61,385 nt of DNA from Allomyces macrogynus ATCC 38327 (taxonomy: Eukaryota; Blastocladiomycota; Blastocladiomycetes; Blastocladiales; Blastocladiaceae). This document shows positions 42,772 to 60,481 of the stretch, piece by piece; position 1 is the first letter of the stretch, and each line of letters opens with the position of its first letter. The notes beneath the pieces were generated by a model. It did no database searches. It had not been told where the DNA came from and was given only the letters and a program-made list of their open reading frames with translations. The position numbers and the translations under genes were made by a program. The stretch is from positions 1,723,970 to 1,785,354 of the forward strand of contig GG745333.1 in NCBI GenBank assembly GCA_000151295.1, given 5' to 3'.

Positions 42772-43313
42772 TGTCGTGTCGGTTCGTGTGGATCGCCGCA
42801 GCAGCAGTCGTCGCGGACGCTGCTGGCGGTCAGTTGCTGGTGGTGCCTGGTGGGGGGTCAAGCGAGTGCTCGCCGCGGTGATGGTCGCGGTCCGTGCAGC
42901 TCGTCGAGTGGTCGTCCACCGTTGTCCACGACGGCCTTGAGCAAGGTGTGCAGGATGTGCCGCGGGCACGTGCGTGGCGACGCGCGAAACTGGCGAAAGC
43001 GGAATGAAAAGACAAATGAAGGCATGTTTGGCCATTGCAACCGCACATGCGGCAAATGAGCAAGCAGGACCGCGACTGACTCCCTCTTCGGTTTTCCTTA
43101 CCTTCGTCGCTGGTCCTCTTCCTGCACGCTCCGCCGCCAGCCCCCAGCTCGCCCCCAACTCGGCTCGCACTTTCATCGGCCGTCCTCGGTCTTCCCGACA
43201 ACGCGCGCCACGACGCGCAACCTGCTGCAGCTGCCATAGTGATCCACCAGCGTACCTTTCCTCCAGCTGCCCGCACTCGCCGACCCGTCCCACCCCCCTC
43301 CTCCACCTACACC
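42772..43313. other. Divergent promoter region
   Basis: Between the golgin gene and the DCN1-like gene. Long GC-driven frames on both strands, no motif. CACC-rich leader near 43300. Confidence 0.45.
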
Positions 43314-44580
43314 ATGCCGCCAAAGCGCAAGGCCGCCGCCACTGCTGCCGGCAGCCCGCCCGCCGCTACGACCACGACCACGACGCGCGCCACCAAGCGC
43401 CGCACCTCCGGCGACAAGTCGGCGACGCCTGCCGCCAAGAAGCGCGCGACGACGGCACGCAGTACTACTTCCAGGACCACGGCCGCGTACGATCGCCCAC
43501 ATGCCCTTGTTCTGATCGGCACCCGATCCGTTGTGCCGCTCGGTGCCATCAACGTCAGAGCCAGAGAACTGACTTGGTTCTCGGCTCCCTGTCTCGTCTG
43601 GCGACATCTCGTGTCGGCATGGATGGCGTTGGATTGTGCGCGACCAGGCCGGTACGTCTGGTACTCGCAACGCGTTAAACTGTCTCAGACGTCTCGACTG
43701 ACGCGCCTCGCACTGCTCTAGTTTACAGCCGCGAGCTGTCGTGCTTGGTTCGACTCGTACGCCGGTCCGTCGTGCCCCTGCTCCTCAGTCGGAAGACTTC
43801 ACGCGTTTGACTCTCTCCCTGCGCTGTCGCCAACAGACCCCGACGACCCAGAAACCATTGGCCCCGACGGCATCGAGCGGCTGTGCAATGACCTCGGCAT
43901 GGACCCGGCCAGTGTACGCCCCCGTTCTTTTGCCGTCGACTCGCCCGCATGGGCCCCAACGGTCCCCATGCTCACGACGACCTGTTACTGCTGCCTCCCT
44001 CGGTTCTCCACCAGTTCCCGATCCTCGTTCTCGCCTTCACGCTCAACGCCGCCGAGCTCGGCACCTTTACGGCAACCGAATGGACCGTTGCCATGACCAA
44101 ACACCAGCTGCACACGACCGCGCAGCTCAAGGCCTTTTTGAACCACGACGCCGCACGCATCCAGGCCGACAGGTCGCTCTTCCGCGACTGCTACAAGTAC
44201 GCGTTCGAGCTCATGCGGCAACCACCTGCACGTGCCGTACCGCTCGACATGGCGACCGACATGTGGCCCCTGATCCTGGGCCACCAAGCGCAATGGGCGC
44301 ACGTTACCGCCGACTGGATCGCTTTTTTGAGCGAGGAAAGCTGCGGGGTCAAGGTCATCACGCGCGATCAGTGGACGAGCTGGCTCGACTTTGTCTCACA
44401 GACGACGCCGCCGTTTGACCAGTACGATGCAGACGGGTCGGCATGGTGCATTATTTCGGTTCTTTCTCGCGTCTTGACCCGGTTGGGATCGGGATCGCTG
44501 ACGCTGTGATGATGGTTCTCTCTGTCCCTAGGCCCACACTCATGGACTCGTTTGTCGCGTGGTACCGTGCACGAACGTAG
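43314..44580 (+). CDS. DCN1-like (DCUN1D) neddylation co-E3
   Basis: Model join(43314..43461, 43729..43764, 43837..43913, 44015..44445, 44532..44580), 246 residues. The N-terminus is Lys/Thr-rich (MPPKRKAAATAAGSPP). The PONY domain follows: CRAWFDSYADPDDPETIGPD, GIERLCNDLGMDP, FPILVLAFTLNAAELGTFT, SLFRDCYKYAFELMRQP, VITRDQWTSWLDFVS and YDADGSAWPTLMDSFVAWYR. The last motif contains the DAD patch that contacts the cullin. The protein helps load NEDD8 onto cullins and so activates SCF and CRL ligases. Exons 2-5 are firm. The first junction (267-bp intron, donor GTACTAC) is the least certain; another small exon could lie in 43462-43728, where the sequence also stays open. Confidence 0.82.
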
Positions 44581-45113
44581 CGTTGATATATCAATCTGGG
44601 CGTGTATATCTGGATGATGCGTGAGGAACCGTCTCAGACCGCTTGCCAGCGCTGGCCGACCGGTCGATTGTGAAGGGGAGCAGGCCATGTCGCGCTGCTG
44701 TAACCATGGACACAAAAAACACCTGCTGTCGTCGCTGCCGTCGTCATCGCCGTCATCGTCGCGAACTTTAGTTCCCTGGTCGCGACCTCGGGTCGCCAGG
44801 CAACTTGGGCTGGCAAAGGCGGACCAGCAAACGTTGATTCGAGCTTCAAAATTGCTTTGCGTCGTGCCAACCGTGCTGCATCCAGCTCATTCGGCACAGC
44901 ACACATCCTCGACGATCGTCGTCGCTGTTGTCGACTCTGCGCGCGCTTCTCGAGAAATCGCCATAACACTGTCTAAACTGCCCGTTACTTGCTGCAACGC
45001 CGGCCCTGACCGACCCAAATACCAACGATCCGCGCCGCCGCTGCTGCTCCAATTTTTCCCGGCCCGCCATCCCCGTTGCCCACGACACCTGCCCGCCAAT
45101 CTTACCCGCCGCC
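44581..45113. other. Intergenic, no gene supported
   Basis: Contains a GTCGTCGCTGCCGTCGTCATCGC repeat-like block near 44729-44760. Nothing coding was recognised. Confidence 0.45.
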
Positions 45114-45389
45114 ATGCTCCACTGCAAGTGCACGTGCGGTCTCAACACGACCATTGTCCCCGTCGATGCCTGCACGGCATGCAAGATTGCGCTCTGCTCA
45201 AGCCTGCCGTCCTCGCCCGACTACACGTGCTCGCCGACCGCGGAAACGACACTCGATGCCGTCTGTTTTGACCGCGAGTCGGTCAAGGACGAAGTCCTTG
45301 TCGGCCTGTACCTTGCGATTCTCGGCGTGTTGCTTGTCACGGCGACGTTCCGCCCGTGGGTGACGCGCATGGTCAACCGCATCCAGAGC
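45114..45389 (+). CDS. Small Cys-rich single-pass membrane protein, 3' end unresolved
   Basis: First exon of 92 codons ending at a strong donor (GTATGTTTG) at 45390. Six closely spaced Cys occupy the first 40 residues (MLHCKCTCGLNTTIVPVDAC, CKIALC), and two more follow before a single helix (EVLVGLYLAILGVLLVTA). Topology is unclear: the Cys domain may be luminal with the N-terminal helix cleaved or absent. The family is not recognised. The next exon is ambiguous; AG sites near 45665 and 45674 both give open frames without recognisable sequence. Confidence 0.5.
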
Positions 45390-46044
45390 GTATGTTTGTT
45401 GGCGACACCAGTCCCCAAGTCGCCGCTGTTCCACGACGCTCATTCGCTTGTGTTCATGATGATAGAGGCGACTCGCGTCAATTTCCCGGTTCCTCGACCT
45501 CGATTGATGCGACCGTCGCCGCTCGCTCGCTCGCTCGCGACGCAGCTCCCTGCCTTGCGCGCGGGCACGACATCGCGGCCATCGCTCCTCCTGTACATAC
45601 CATACATAGTTCCTTTTTGCGCTTTTCTTTTCCTGGTTCATCGTGTTGCGTGCTCTGATCCAAGTTGAGGTCAGGTCGGTGCACACGATACCGGCGCTCG
45701 CTCTTGCCTGTCCCTGCTTGGCCAATCACGCTTCATGGTTCACAATTGTGCTCGACCTGCCGCTTGCTACCATGACAGACCAAATGTAGAATGTCAGAAA
45801 CGACGACCAAGAACAGAACCTCAGAAATAGATCTTTGCATGAACAATGGTCACAATCAATGGCACCGACGCGGCGGCCACAAGAAATAGCTACGCGGGCT
45901 AGGTACCGGTCCGGTGGGTCAAAGAAAGCCGGTCGAACAAGCAATCCGTCCAATGCGCGCAGGCCTCTCCCTCTCTCAGTCCAACATAGCAACCGTGAGC
46001 GAGACTTCCGGGCCGACGCGCGTCATGTCGGTCACGACCCGCCG
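45390..46044. other. Intron or intergenic stretch
   Basis: Begins with the donor of the Cys-rich gene and includes a CTCGCTCGCTCGCTCG microrepeat near 45522-45540. The final exon of that gene may be here. The right end is the 3' flank of the RRM gene. Confidence 0.4.
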
Positions 46045-48782
46045 CTACGTCGAGGTCTTGTTGGGCGCGGCCTGCTGCGCAACTTGCTGCGCAATCGCTA
46101 AAAAGTGCTTGAGCTCGCCGGGCGTTGCGTGCTTGATCTAGTTGTTCGTCAACAAACACGGCTCGTCAGCGGTCGGTCCCAAAAACACGAGCGGTGCGTT
46201 TCGATCCAACGTACCGTCACAGGCGACTCGCGCACGGTCAGTGCCGGCGGATTCGCAATCGTGGCCGCAATCGTCTCGCCCGTCAACTCGACCAGCGATG
46301 CGCTACACATATTGCATTCGGCAGGTGAGCACAAATGCCAATGGATCGACGGCATACTGAAGCAAAGCAACACGTACTGATCCTTGCGGTCAAACAAGAC
46401 GCGCGTCAACTTGCCGACATTCGCAAACGCCGCGTGCATGTCGGCGACCACGGTGCCCTCGGGGATCCCGCGTACTGTGAAAAACCCGTGCGGTGGGGGC
46501 CGCTTGGGAGCGGGAGTGGGGGGAGCTGCGGCCGCAGGAGCCGGCGCCGGTGCCGGTTTGGGCGCTTCGGTCATGACCACGTCGCGCTGCGTCGGTGCCG
46601 CGTCGGAAATCGCGCCGTCCTCGGCCGTGTCCATGGGGGACCCGTGACCGTTCTCGCCCGTGGTCGTCATCAATGCGGTGGCGCTGGTGCCAGTCGATGC
46701 GCGCGGCTGGTCGGACGCCGACTTTCCGTTGGTCGTGGCGGAAGTGGAGGTCGTGGTCGGCGCAATCGTCGCTGCTGGTGCTGCGGATGCCGTGTCGGTG
46801 ATGAACTCGGTGCGTACTTTATCGTCGAGGTTGTGCGGGTCGGTGAAGAACGACTGCGGATCGTCGATGCGGTGCACCTGGTTGGACCGGGAAAAAGCAA
46901 GTCAGCGCCGTCGCGTAAAAACATCAAAATATACAAAAAAAAAACGAGTAAAGTACGCACCCGCAGTCGCGACCCGTAAAACTCTTGCCCATCGACGAGA
47001 TGCGCACGCAGGGTATGGTCATTGGCCATCGAGACAAACGCATAGCAAATGCTATCGCTGCGGACGTACTTCCAGTCCAAATAGAGCACGTGGCCGTGCG
47101 CCGAGAACAGCGACCGCAACTGCAATACACGACTGCCCGTCGGCGGGATATTGGTCACGAGAAATACGGCAGGCGGCGCCTTGTTCGGCACAATATGTTT
47201 GTCCTGCTCGTCGAGCGGCTCCACGCGCAACATGCGGCCCGTGCGCACGACGCCATTCAAATTCACCATGCGCTGTGCCATGACCGACGTGCGGCCCATT
47301 TCCACAATCGCGCACCCGCCCGCCGAATGGTCCGAGGCTGCCTCCCAGTGGAAATCGTAGGCGGGCCCGCACTGCGAAAAAAAGTCGAGCAGGTGGTGCG
47401 TCAAGGACCGGTCTGCCGGTAAGTTGGTGATGCGGAATCGCGCAATCTTGTCCGGATTCACGGGTGCGCGGCGCGACCGGACGGGTGGGGGTGACCGCGA
47501 CCGCGACCGTGAGTGCGACGACTCGTGCCAGTGCCCACCGCCGCGCACGGGTGGACCGCCGTACGACGACCGGTCATAGTCCGGCGGGCGCCGGTACGGT
47601 GGGGAACGTGACCGCGAACCGTGACTGCTCGGGTAGCCCCTCGGCGGGTACCCACGGCCGGGGCCCATGCTCAGTCTGCCCGCGTAGTCGGGACTGCGAC
47701 TGCGGCTGCGACTCCGGCTCCGACTGCGGCCGCGATGGCTCGGTCGACCGTAGTCTTCCTTGTAGGCCGGAAGTGGCGGAACTTCGACGGCAGATTCGGC
47801 GGCGCGGTCGAGCACGTTGACCTATGTGTGAGCATTACGCGATCGGGGATGATGAGTCAAGGGAGAACAGGAATGGTGAGAGATGAACGTGAGCAAACGA
47901 CGTACATAGTCCTTGGCCAAATCAATCGGCATTGTTGGGCGGAACAGCTTCAAGGTGCGCCCATGGAACGGCCGCTGCCGCAATCCCCGCGCCAGCGTGG
48001 CCTCGATCCCGTGCGTGTTGTGCACCTCGATCATGGCGTACGATTGCATCGTGTTGGGCTGTTTCGGCTCGAGATCCCACCGGTACTTGAGCAGCTGCCC
48101 GCCGATTTGGCGAATATACTCGGAGAGTGTCGTGCGCAGCTCTGAGTATTCGGGCAGGCCCTTCAAGCAGTAGACTGGGTTCCCGTCCGGCGAGAGAGCG
48201 ACGGGAGCGATAGATGCCGCCGATGCCGAGGTGCTGGCCATGGACGACGAGGCCGCGAGCCGAGCGAGCGAGGCCAATGGAGGAGCCGGGAACGTCGACA
48301 CGACCGACGGCGTCGCCTTGGTCGTCGACGTCGCCGTGACTGCAAAGCCCGTCGCCGCCGGCTTGGGCGTAGCAGGGACCGACCGCGCAGAACTCGCAGC
48401 GACATAAGTTGGGGCCGCGTGGTGCGGCACGCTCAGCACTTGGCTGATCCCGCCCGCGCTCGACACGGCCTCGTCAATGATCATAGGCATCGTCATAGCG
48501 GCACGCACGACGGCACGACCCGCCGATGACAGCTGCACATGGGCATTGGCCGCGAGAATTTCGAGCAGCGGGTGGTGTGTGATGCCGTCGCGCGAGTAGG
48601 TCGGTGACACGAGCTCGAACCGGCGCGTGCCGCCCACCGCCGCCGCGTCGTGCAGCGCACGAATCTCAAACCGGATCGTGTACTGCGGTTCCGAGACACG
48701 CACGGGTTCCGGTCAGCGTTGGAGTCGCTGAGCGGGCAGAGGACGAAGCCAGCGGACGTACATCGACGGGATCGGGCGCCAT
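46045..48782 (-). CDS. Four-RRM RNA-binding protein with an internal RS domain (PTB/hnRNP-L-like layout)
   Basis: Six exons, complement(46045..46137, 46215..46302, 46378..46877, 46961..47821, 47906..48682, 48762..48782), 779 residues. Exon 1 is only seven codons (MAPDPVD). After a disordered Ala/Ser/Pro region come RRM1 (VYCLKGLPEYSEL to HGRTLKLFRP, about 172-255), an RS region (GRSRSRSRSRSRSPDY, HSRSRSRSPPPVRSRR, about 290-385), RRM2 (ARFRITNLPADRS, about 395-472), RRM3 (AVFLVTNIPPTGSR, about 484-553), an acidic Ala/Thr linker and RRM4 (GFFTVRGIPEG to TVTIKH, about 686-755). Tandem RRMs suggest splicing or mRNA regulation, and the RS stretch suggests nuclear speckle targeting and SR-kinase control. 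That role is inferred. The exact orthologue is unclear. Each junction is in phase with GT-AG ends. Confidence 0.85.
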
Positions 48783-49517
48783 GGCGCCGATGTCGCAGCT
48801 GGTTCGTTTGCTCGCTGGGTCAGGCTGGACGATGAGTAGCGCGACGGGACGGCGCAAACGCCGACTTGCAGCGAGATGCCGATAGCGTCGGACAGGGACT
48901 GGATCGAGATCGACGGCACGAGCGAATTTGCTTGCCCTGAATTGCCGAGCCCTTGGTGATCCTGGTCCTGTGCTGTCCACGCCGTGGCTGGCCCAAATTC
49001 GGTTCGTCGGCGTGCCGGCAGCCAAGTGCGTCGAGTTATGGACGGGGAGGAGGATCGACCAACGAGAGATTAGATGCTCGAAGTGCTGGGGCAGCTGTCG
49101 AGGTGGTTGGTTGGTGGTCGCGGAGGAGAGCAGCAGGAACATATGGCCCATGCATAGGCGAGCCGCTTGGGCGCGCTCCACGCGTGACTTGCGCGTGGTA
49201 GAACAGACCCATCCAATTTTTCGATTTCTGAAGCATCCAGCATCAAATCCGACATCAACGGCATTGTCGGCACCCATCTGTGCGCGCGCTGCATGGTCCT
49301 GGCGCGTGGTGGTCGATCATCAAGCTGTCGCCCAACAGGTTCGGTTTGCAGCGAACCCGGCCATCCATCTGTCGGCCGGTGCATCCAAGAAGACAGAGCT
49401 GATACATTTTGCTGCAGTATATTTGATATCATCGGTTCGGTCACGTCCATTCGCGTGCACGTCTTGCAGCAAGGCGCGAGCTCCTGCGTTGGTCCACGGT
49501 GCGCAAGCGCCTTCGGC
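48783..49517. other. Intergenic, no gene supported
   Basis: Open frames cross it on both strands but carry no motif. The left end is the RRM gene promoter, the right end the DPM1 terminator. Confidence 0.45.
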
Positions 49518-54923
<5,406 letters not shown>

Positions 54924-56210
54924 GGCATGGTCGACGGGCTCGGCGTGGTTGAAGCGGTGCCGTTGCGGGTCGTGGCGGTGCGGAAGCAGGAGTGCCGGTA
55001 GTACTGGTCCTTATCCACCTTGTCGTGCGAGCTGTTGTTGCCGTCGTCGACGTCGTGGTTTTCGCAGCAGGCGGAAGGCGGAGGCGACGACGACACAACC
55101 AAGTCGCTTGAGTGTCTCCCCGTGTCTCCCTGACAGGCGTGACCGACTGATGGGTGTGACGCGCATGCGTCGTCGCGATTCTCACGATATTCCCAGGCAA
55201 TCAAGCCGAAACAGCGCAAATCAACAGCGAAAACTGCAAATCACGGCCAAATCGCGCCGTGGCTTGCCTCTGTGTGCCGTTGGCCCGTTTTCTCAGTTTT
55301 TGCGTGACAAACCCACAGTGCAAAACAAAACGCAGCGGCAGACATCATGATTTATCGCTCATTTCCTCCACTTCTCTCGTGTCGCAGCTCTCGGCCGTCG
55401 CTTCTTGTCCGTTCGCCAGCACCACCACCCCCCACCACCGCACCAACGGCCCGCCACACTCGAGCTCGCTTTGGACCTCTCGCTGCACGTCTTGCCCGGC
55501 CACTCGCGCGCCATCTGCTCGTTGCCGGCACCGAATCTGCCGGCGCAGGTTCACTTGGTCTGCGCGGTATGATGATAATCCAGATATTTTGTCCGCTTAT
55601 TTCCGACAAATTATCGCGCGCGACCGCCGCGCTGCTGCTGCTCTCGCCCGAGCTCGTGCGCACGCTCCTGCTCGATGCGACGTGGACGTGGGCAGACGAG
55701 TGATCGCGCGGCCGCTTGTGCGTGGTCGTGCCTGCGGGCGGCGCGGTCCGCTCGCGCCGTGGTCTCATACGTGTGAGACTCGGCATCGCCACTTCCACGT
55801 TGCCATCAGCCGGGCAACCGGTGCTCCCATTGCCGTTGATCGACCACTCTGCTCTGCACGCGCGTTCAGCATACCGGATAGTCTGCAACGGAAGTGCCTC
55901 GTCCTGCCAATGATGGCCGTCTGCATCAAGGACCAGGAGGGACCGGGAGGGATCCCGCGCGTATTCGACGGCGCACTTGGAGCATGCGGCTGCTCGCTGG
56001 TGAGCTCGACCGCTACCATCGTGTCGGATGGGGTTGTCGAAGCGCTGGCTGGGCGGAGCGCGCGAGAATTATCACGGATTTGCGGTGTGCCGATTGGATC
56101 TGGGCGTGGGATATCGCTGACCGTGTCTGGCTTGCACCATCGCCAAACCCGTTTTGCTCTTCACGTAGAATCACGACCGCGGCGCCTCCAACCAACGCTT
56201 GGCTGCCACC
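54924..56210. other. Divergent promoter region, about 1.3 kb
   Basis: Separates the checkpoint gene (leftward) from the homeodomain gene (rightward). A plus-strand frame from 55259 to 56425 is open for 388 codons but shows no domain and overlaps the true homeodomain start in another frame. A short frame from 55347 is also without motif. A purine/pyrimidine-biased leader precedes 56211. Confidence 0.45.
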
Positions 56211-58443
56211 ATGGACTCGTACGACGCGACCGCTGCCGTCGCCACCACCGTGCCCACCGGTGCCGCACCCGCCGTCGACCACGCACCTGCCGACGTGAAA
56301 ATGGAGGACGTCGTGCACCTGGACCCGCAGGACATGCCCGCGTCGGCAGCGCCCGCTGCCGGACCCGCCGACGCGCACGGCCTGATCAGCACCGACTCAA
56401 CGGCGACGCCCTCGCCCGCAACTGAGCCGATTCATGTCCAAGTGACCGCGCACCAGCAGCACCAGCAGGCACACGTGTCGGACACGGGTGCTGACACGGC
56501 AGCACCGGCGGCGATTGGTACGTGTGTGGACTTGACGATGCATTCGTGCGTTGTCGCGCATGCCGCCTGACGAATTCCTGTGTTTTTCAATTTGAATTGT
56601 AGACGGCAACGTGGAGGCGCATGCCCAGCCGATCCAGTCGGATTCTCAGCAGCACCAGGTGCAACTGGAGCAGCCGCAGCACCAAGAGCAGCAGTCACAG
56701 TCGCAGCAACATGAGCTTCCGGAGACACGGCCACAACAGGATATGCAACCGCTCGCGCAGCCGGTCGTTCAGGAGCATGCGCACCCGACCCACGACTTTG
56801 CTCCACCCGGCCAACCGCACCAAGACCACCATTCGCGACAGCAGCATGAGCATGCCGTGGCTGCCGCCGCCGCTGCCGCCGCTGCCGCTGCTGCCGCGCA
56901 GATGCACCTGCACCCGGCGCTCTACGCGGCGCATTACGGCTCGGCACCGCACTTGCTCGCTGCTGCCGTGAACGGTCATTACGCGCACTTGGCCCCGCCG
57001 CATGCGGTCACGACGGTCCCGACCTCGACGGTGCCGACGCTCACCTCTCCTACGACCTCGGGCCCGACTCCGACGTCTACATCTGCAGCGGCGCCAGCTC
57101 TTGCGCCCGCTTCGGCCCCCGCTCCCGCTCCGGTCACTCCGAACCGTGCGAGCACGCCCGCGCCGGCGTCGACTGGTACCCCAGCGCCTCTGCTCGCGAC
57201 GCCCTCGGCGCCGTCGATTTCCACGCCAGTGCCGATGCACTCTACGCCGACGGGCTTGGCATCGACGCAGCACTCGACCCCGCGGTCCACTGGGAAGTCG
57301 CGCACGCGCTTACCTCCGGAAACCGTGCGCGCGTTTGAAGCCGTGTTCCAGACGGCACGTAACCCGCCGCACGCAGTCTTGGCCAACCTCGCAAGCGAGT
57401 ACGACCTCGAGCTCATCAAGGTGCGCACGTGGTTCAACAACCGCAAGGCAAAGGAGAAGCGGTTGCTTGCCGCATCGGGCATGAACTCGGCGAGCGTGAG
57501 TCGCAGTTCATCGGCCGCCTTGGGCGACGCATCCATGGCCGCGACGCTCGCGGCGAGTGCGTCAACGCCGACCACGTCGAGCACGGGCACACGCGAGCAC
57601 ACGTTGCACACGATCACGGGCCATAGTTTCTCGATTGACGACGCGCCGGCAGCGCTCACCATGGACATGTTCTACGCAATGCGCGACCGCATCATTCAGC
57701 TCGAGGAGCACATCAAGTCGCTCTACACATCGGGTGCCGTCACGACGCCGCCGACCGCGGCGGCGGCGCACGCGGTTGCGCAGGCGCAGGCTCAGGCGCA
57801 GGCGCAGGCGCAAGCTCAAGCGCAAGCAGCAGCACAGACGTCCTTGTCGGCGCGCAACGCGGCCTTGGTCGGAACGGTGCAGAGCCCGATCAAGACCGAG
57901 TTTGCCGCGTCCTCAGCCCCTGCAGCCGATTCGACGGCGCCGGCCATGAAGCGGTCGGCCACGTCGCCTCCTGCCGATGCGCCTCCGGCCAAGCGGCCCG
58001 CAGTTGCGGCATCCACGGTCGCACAGCACTTGCAGATTTTGACGTCGGACCTCAAGTCGATGCTCGTCCGCGACCCACCCGTGTTTGCATCGCCGGATGC
58101 GGCCCCGGCCGAGGTGGTGCTGGTCGGTGTCATGTCGGTCGACGAGTTTGTGGCGCTGTTTGACGAAAAGGGTGGGTCCGTCTCAGCGGTACCCAAGTAC
58201 CCAGGTGTCGCCATGGCCGTTGAGTCGCTCGTCTCTGTCGAGTTCACAACCACCGAGTCGCTCGTCAAGTTGCTCGGACACGACGTGGTGGGTCAGCTCG
58301 AGGCGGCGGTTGGCGGCGAGGCGGCCGACATGACCACGGTGCACCGGATGCCGTGCTTTATTCGGTCGCTCGCCGTCTTGTACGACAAGGGGACGAGCCA
58401 GTACTCGGCCACATTCACCGTGGCACTATCGCGGACCTCGTGA
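56211..58443 (+). CDS. Homeodomain transcription factor with Gln- and Ala-rich regions
   Basis: Two exons, join(56211..56517, 56603..58443), 715 residues. The N-terminal third is disordered, with Gln/His-rich stretches (HQVQLEQPQHQEQQSQSQQ) and a 14-residue Ala run. The homeodomain lies at about residues 334-390: SRTRLPPETVRAFEAVFQ, then VRTWFNNRKAKEKR as recognition helix. WFNN replaces the usual WFQN. A second Gln/Ala repeat (AQAQAQAQAQ) follows at about 495. The C-terminus has a folded-looking part (LKSMLVRDPPVFASPD, EVVLVGVMSVDEFVALFDEK) of unknown family. It should bind DNA in the nucleus. Target genes cannot be inferred. The start has a GCCACCATGG context. Confidence 0.88.
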
Positions 58444-59110
58444 TAGGACGGGGCCAGCGGGTCCCGGCGGCGGTATTTATTTTGTTGCGACGAGGCTCGC
58501 GGTTGATGTGCCCACCCACGCCGCTTGTCCTGTTATTCTTTTCGGCGGTTGTTTTGGACGGATTTTAATTGGTTCGCCGCCAGAGTACCTGTTGGATTTG
58601 AACGAGTGCGCGCCATTTTGTCTGGTTTCCTCTTGCTCTTCACCCTCTCTCTCGCGCCGCCCGTTCTGAACTTGTTTTTGTTCGCTTCCATCAGCATCGG
58701 CTCGGGTTCTTGTTGGATCTGATGGTTTTCAATCGTGTTTTATGGATTACTCTTTCAACTGGTCACAAGATTCCCATCTCGTGAAGCCTTTCCCTCTCAC
58801 TCATTCCACGTTACCGTCGGCGACAGCCGGCGCGGAGGATAGCTTGCAAGAACGCGAGTCGCCAAAGCTCTTATCCACCTGGTGGGTACTTCGCGCGACG
58901 CGGCGGTGGGGAAGAGCCGGCCGAGTTGATTGCGTGCGATGTGCAACGCAAAGTTGGCTGACCTTATTAAACGGTTTTGAACGAGATGTGGAGCACTCCC
59001 CATCACGCGTGACTCGGGCATTGCCTTTCGGGCGCATGAGTGGCTCTCAAAATTGGTGGAGCGCACGCACGCACACACACGAACCACATGTATTCGATCC
59101 GACCGACAAT
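58444..59110. other. Convergent 3' flanks
   Basis: T-rich from 58530 to 58760 (TTGTTTTTGTTCGC, GTTTTATGG), fitting the homeodomain gene's terminator. No gene. Confidence 0.5.
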
Positions 59111-60481
59111 TTACTTGCGCCCGGGCCCGCGCATTTTGTAGAGCGCCTTTTCGACGGCGCGCGCCTCGCCCTTGCGCTTGTGCCGGTCCACGTCGTGCAC
59201 GTTGCTCGACGGCCGCACCAGGTACCCGGCCGCGTTCGGGATGGGCACGCGCGCACGCTTGGCGGCGCGCTGTTCCGGTGTCAATTGGCTAGGGAAAGCG
59301 AGATGCCAGCGATCAGAAGCAGGTTCGAGTGCGGGCCAAGACTCCACATGTCCATGGAAACGTACCTCGCACTCAGCGTTGTGATGTGCCGCTGGCTCGC
59401 GTCGAGGACGGGCTGCGAGTGGATCTGCGACAAGTCGACGCGGTGCTCATTGAGACGCACGTCGCGGTACGAGTCGGATATGTTGAGGATGGGTCGGCTC
59501 CATTTGGCTAGGGGTCGCACACCTGGGTCAGAAGAACGCAATCGGGAGCGGAGGAGGCGCGAGAGTAAAAGTCAACGCACTGATGCACGACTGCGCAATC
59601 TTCTTGATGTCGTTGGTCTCGCGCGGCGCCCTCGTGTAGAACGTGACAAGCGGTCCAATCTTGACCTCACGCAAATTGTCCGTATCGATGGGCAGTTTGG
59701 CGAGAATGCTGAACATTTCGCGGCGAATATCGTAGAGCGGCAGCGAGCCGTCGGGCAACGGCTCGAGCCAGGCGCGGATGGCGTCGAGAATGTGGTGGTC
59801 GAGGTAGACTTCAAACAGGTCGGTGCGCTGCAGCTCACGCACGACCTCGGGCAGCATGTTGAGCTTGTGCAGTGCCGTCTCCTTGCGGTCGTGCGCGTCC
59901 ACGTCGCGCTGTGCCGCCACGAGCATGCGGTCGCGCAGGCGAATGGCGTGGTCCGAAGCTTCTTGCGCATCGACGTCCTTGCGGCGCTTGCGCGCGTTCG
60001 ACATGGACTGCAAAGCGAGATCAAAGTCCTTGCGCACCTCGAGCACCTTGCCCATGGCCTCCTCGTCGAGATGGCTCGGGAGTGCGCCTCCGCGCACAGC
60101 CGTCGCCTTCTTCTTGGTCGATTTCTTCTTGGGTCCACCGCGGCGCCGGCGCGCGCTGCCGTCGCCCAGGTCCTCGCCGACATAATCTTCCTCCTCCTCC
60201 TCTTCCTCGTCATCATCGTGGGCACTGGAGGGCCGCCTTGCGTCAGGCGCGGCGAGCCGTGGTGGTGGAGCCGCGTCGGTCGAGCCGGCGGGCGGGAATG
60301 CGGGTTCGGGGGCAACATAGGCGAGGTCGGCTTCGTCGAGCTCGACTTCGGACAGTTCCGAGTCCTCGTCAGCAAAGATGTCATCCGCGCGTGCGGGCGT
60401 GGCCAAGCCCGAGGCGAGCGCCGGGGTGCGGGCGCCTGCGGGCAGCGCCGGCGCGGCGAGGAAGTCGTTGGGGTCGGCCAT
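59111..60481 (-). CDS. IWS1: IWS1/SPN1 transcription elongation factor
   Basis: Three exons, complement(59111..59288, 59366..59522, 59581..60481), 411 residues. The N-terminal part is disordered and acidic (DEDSELSEVELDEADLAYV, then an eight-residue Glu run after Asp), followed by basic RRRRGGPKKKSTKKK. The TFIIS N-terminal (TND) domain covers about residues 150-320: LPEVVRELQRTDLFEVYLDH, ILDAIRAWLEPLPDGSLP, and KWSRPILNISDSYRD across the splice. The C-terminal motif, AAKRARVPIPNAAGYLVRP, is diagnostic of IWS1/Spn1. The protein binds Spt6 and RNA polymerase II and keeps chromatin and mRNA export coupled to elongation. The unspliced frame would end with LPIAFF just after the first donor, so the splice is needed for the WSRPI motif. 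Confidence 0.93.

Noticed and set aside
55259..56425. 388-codon plus-strand frame upstream of and overlapping the homeodomain gene
   Set aside because: No domain or motif, Arg/Ser/Cys-rich as expected from GC-rich noncoding DNA, and it overlaps the well-supported start at 56211 in a different frame.
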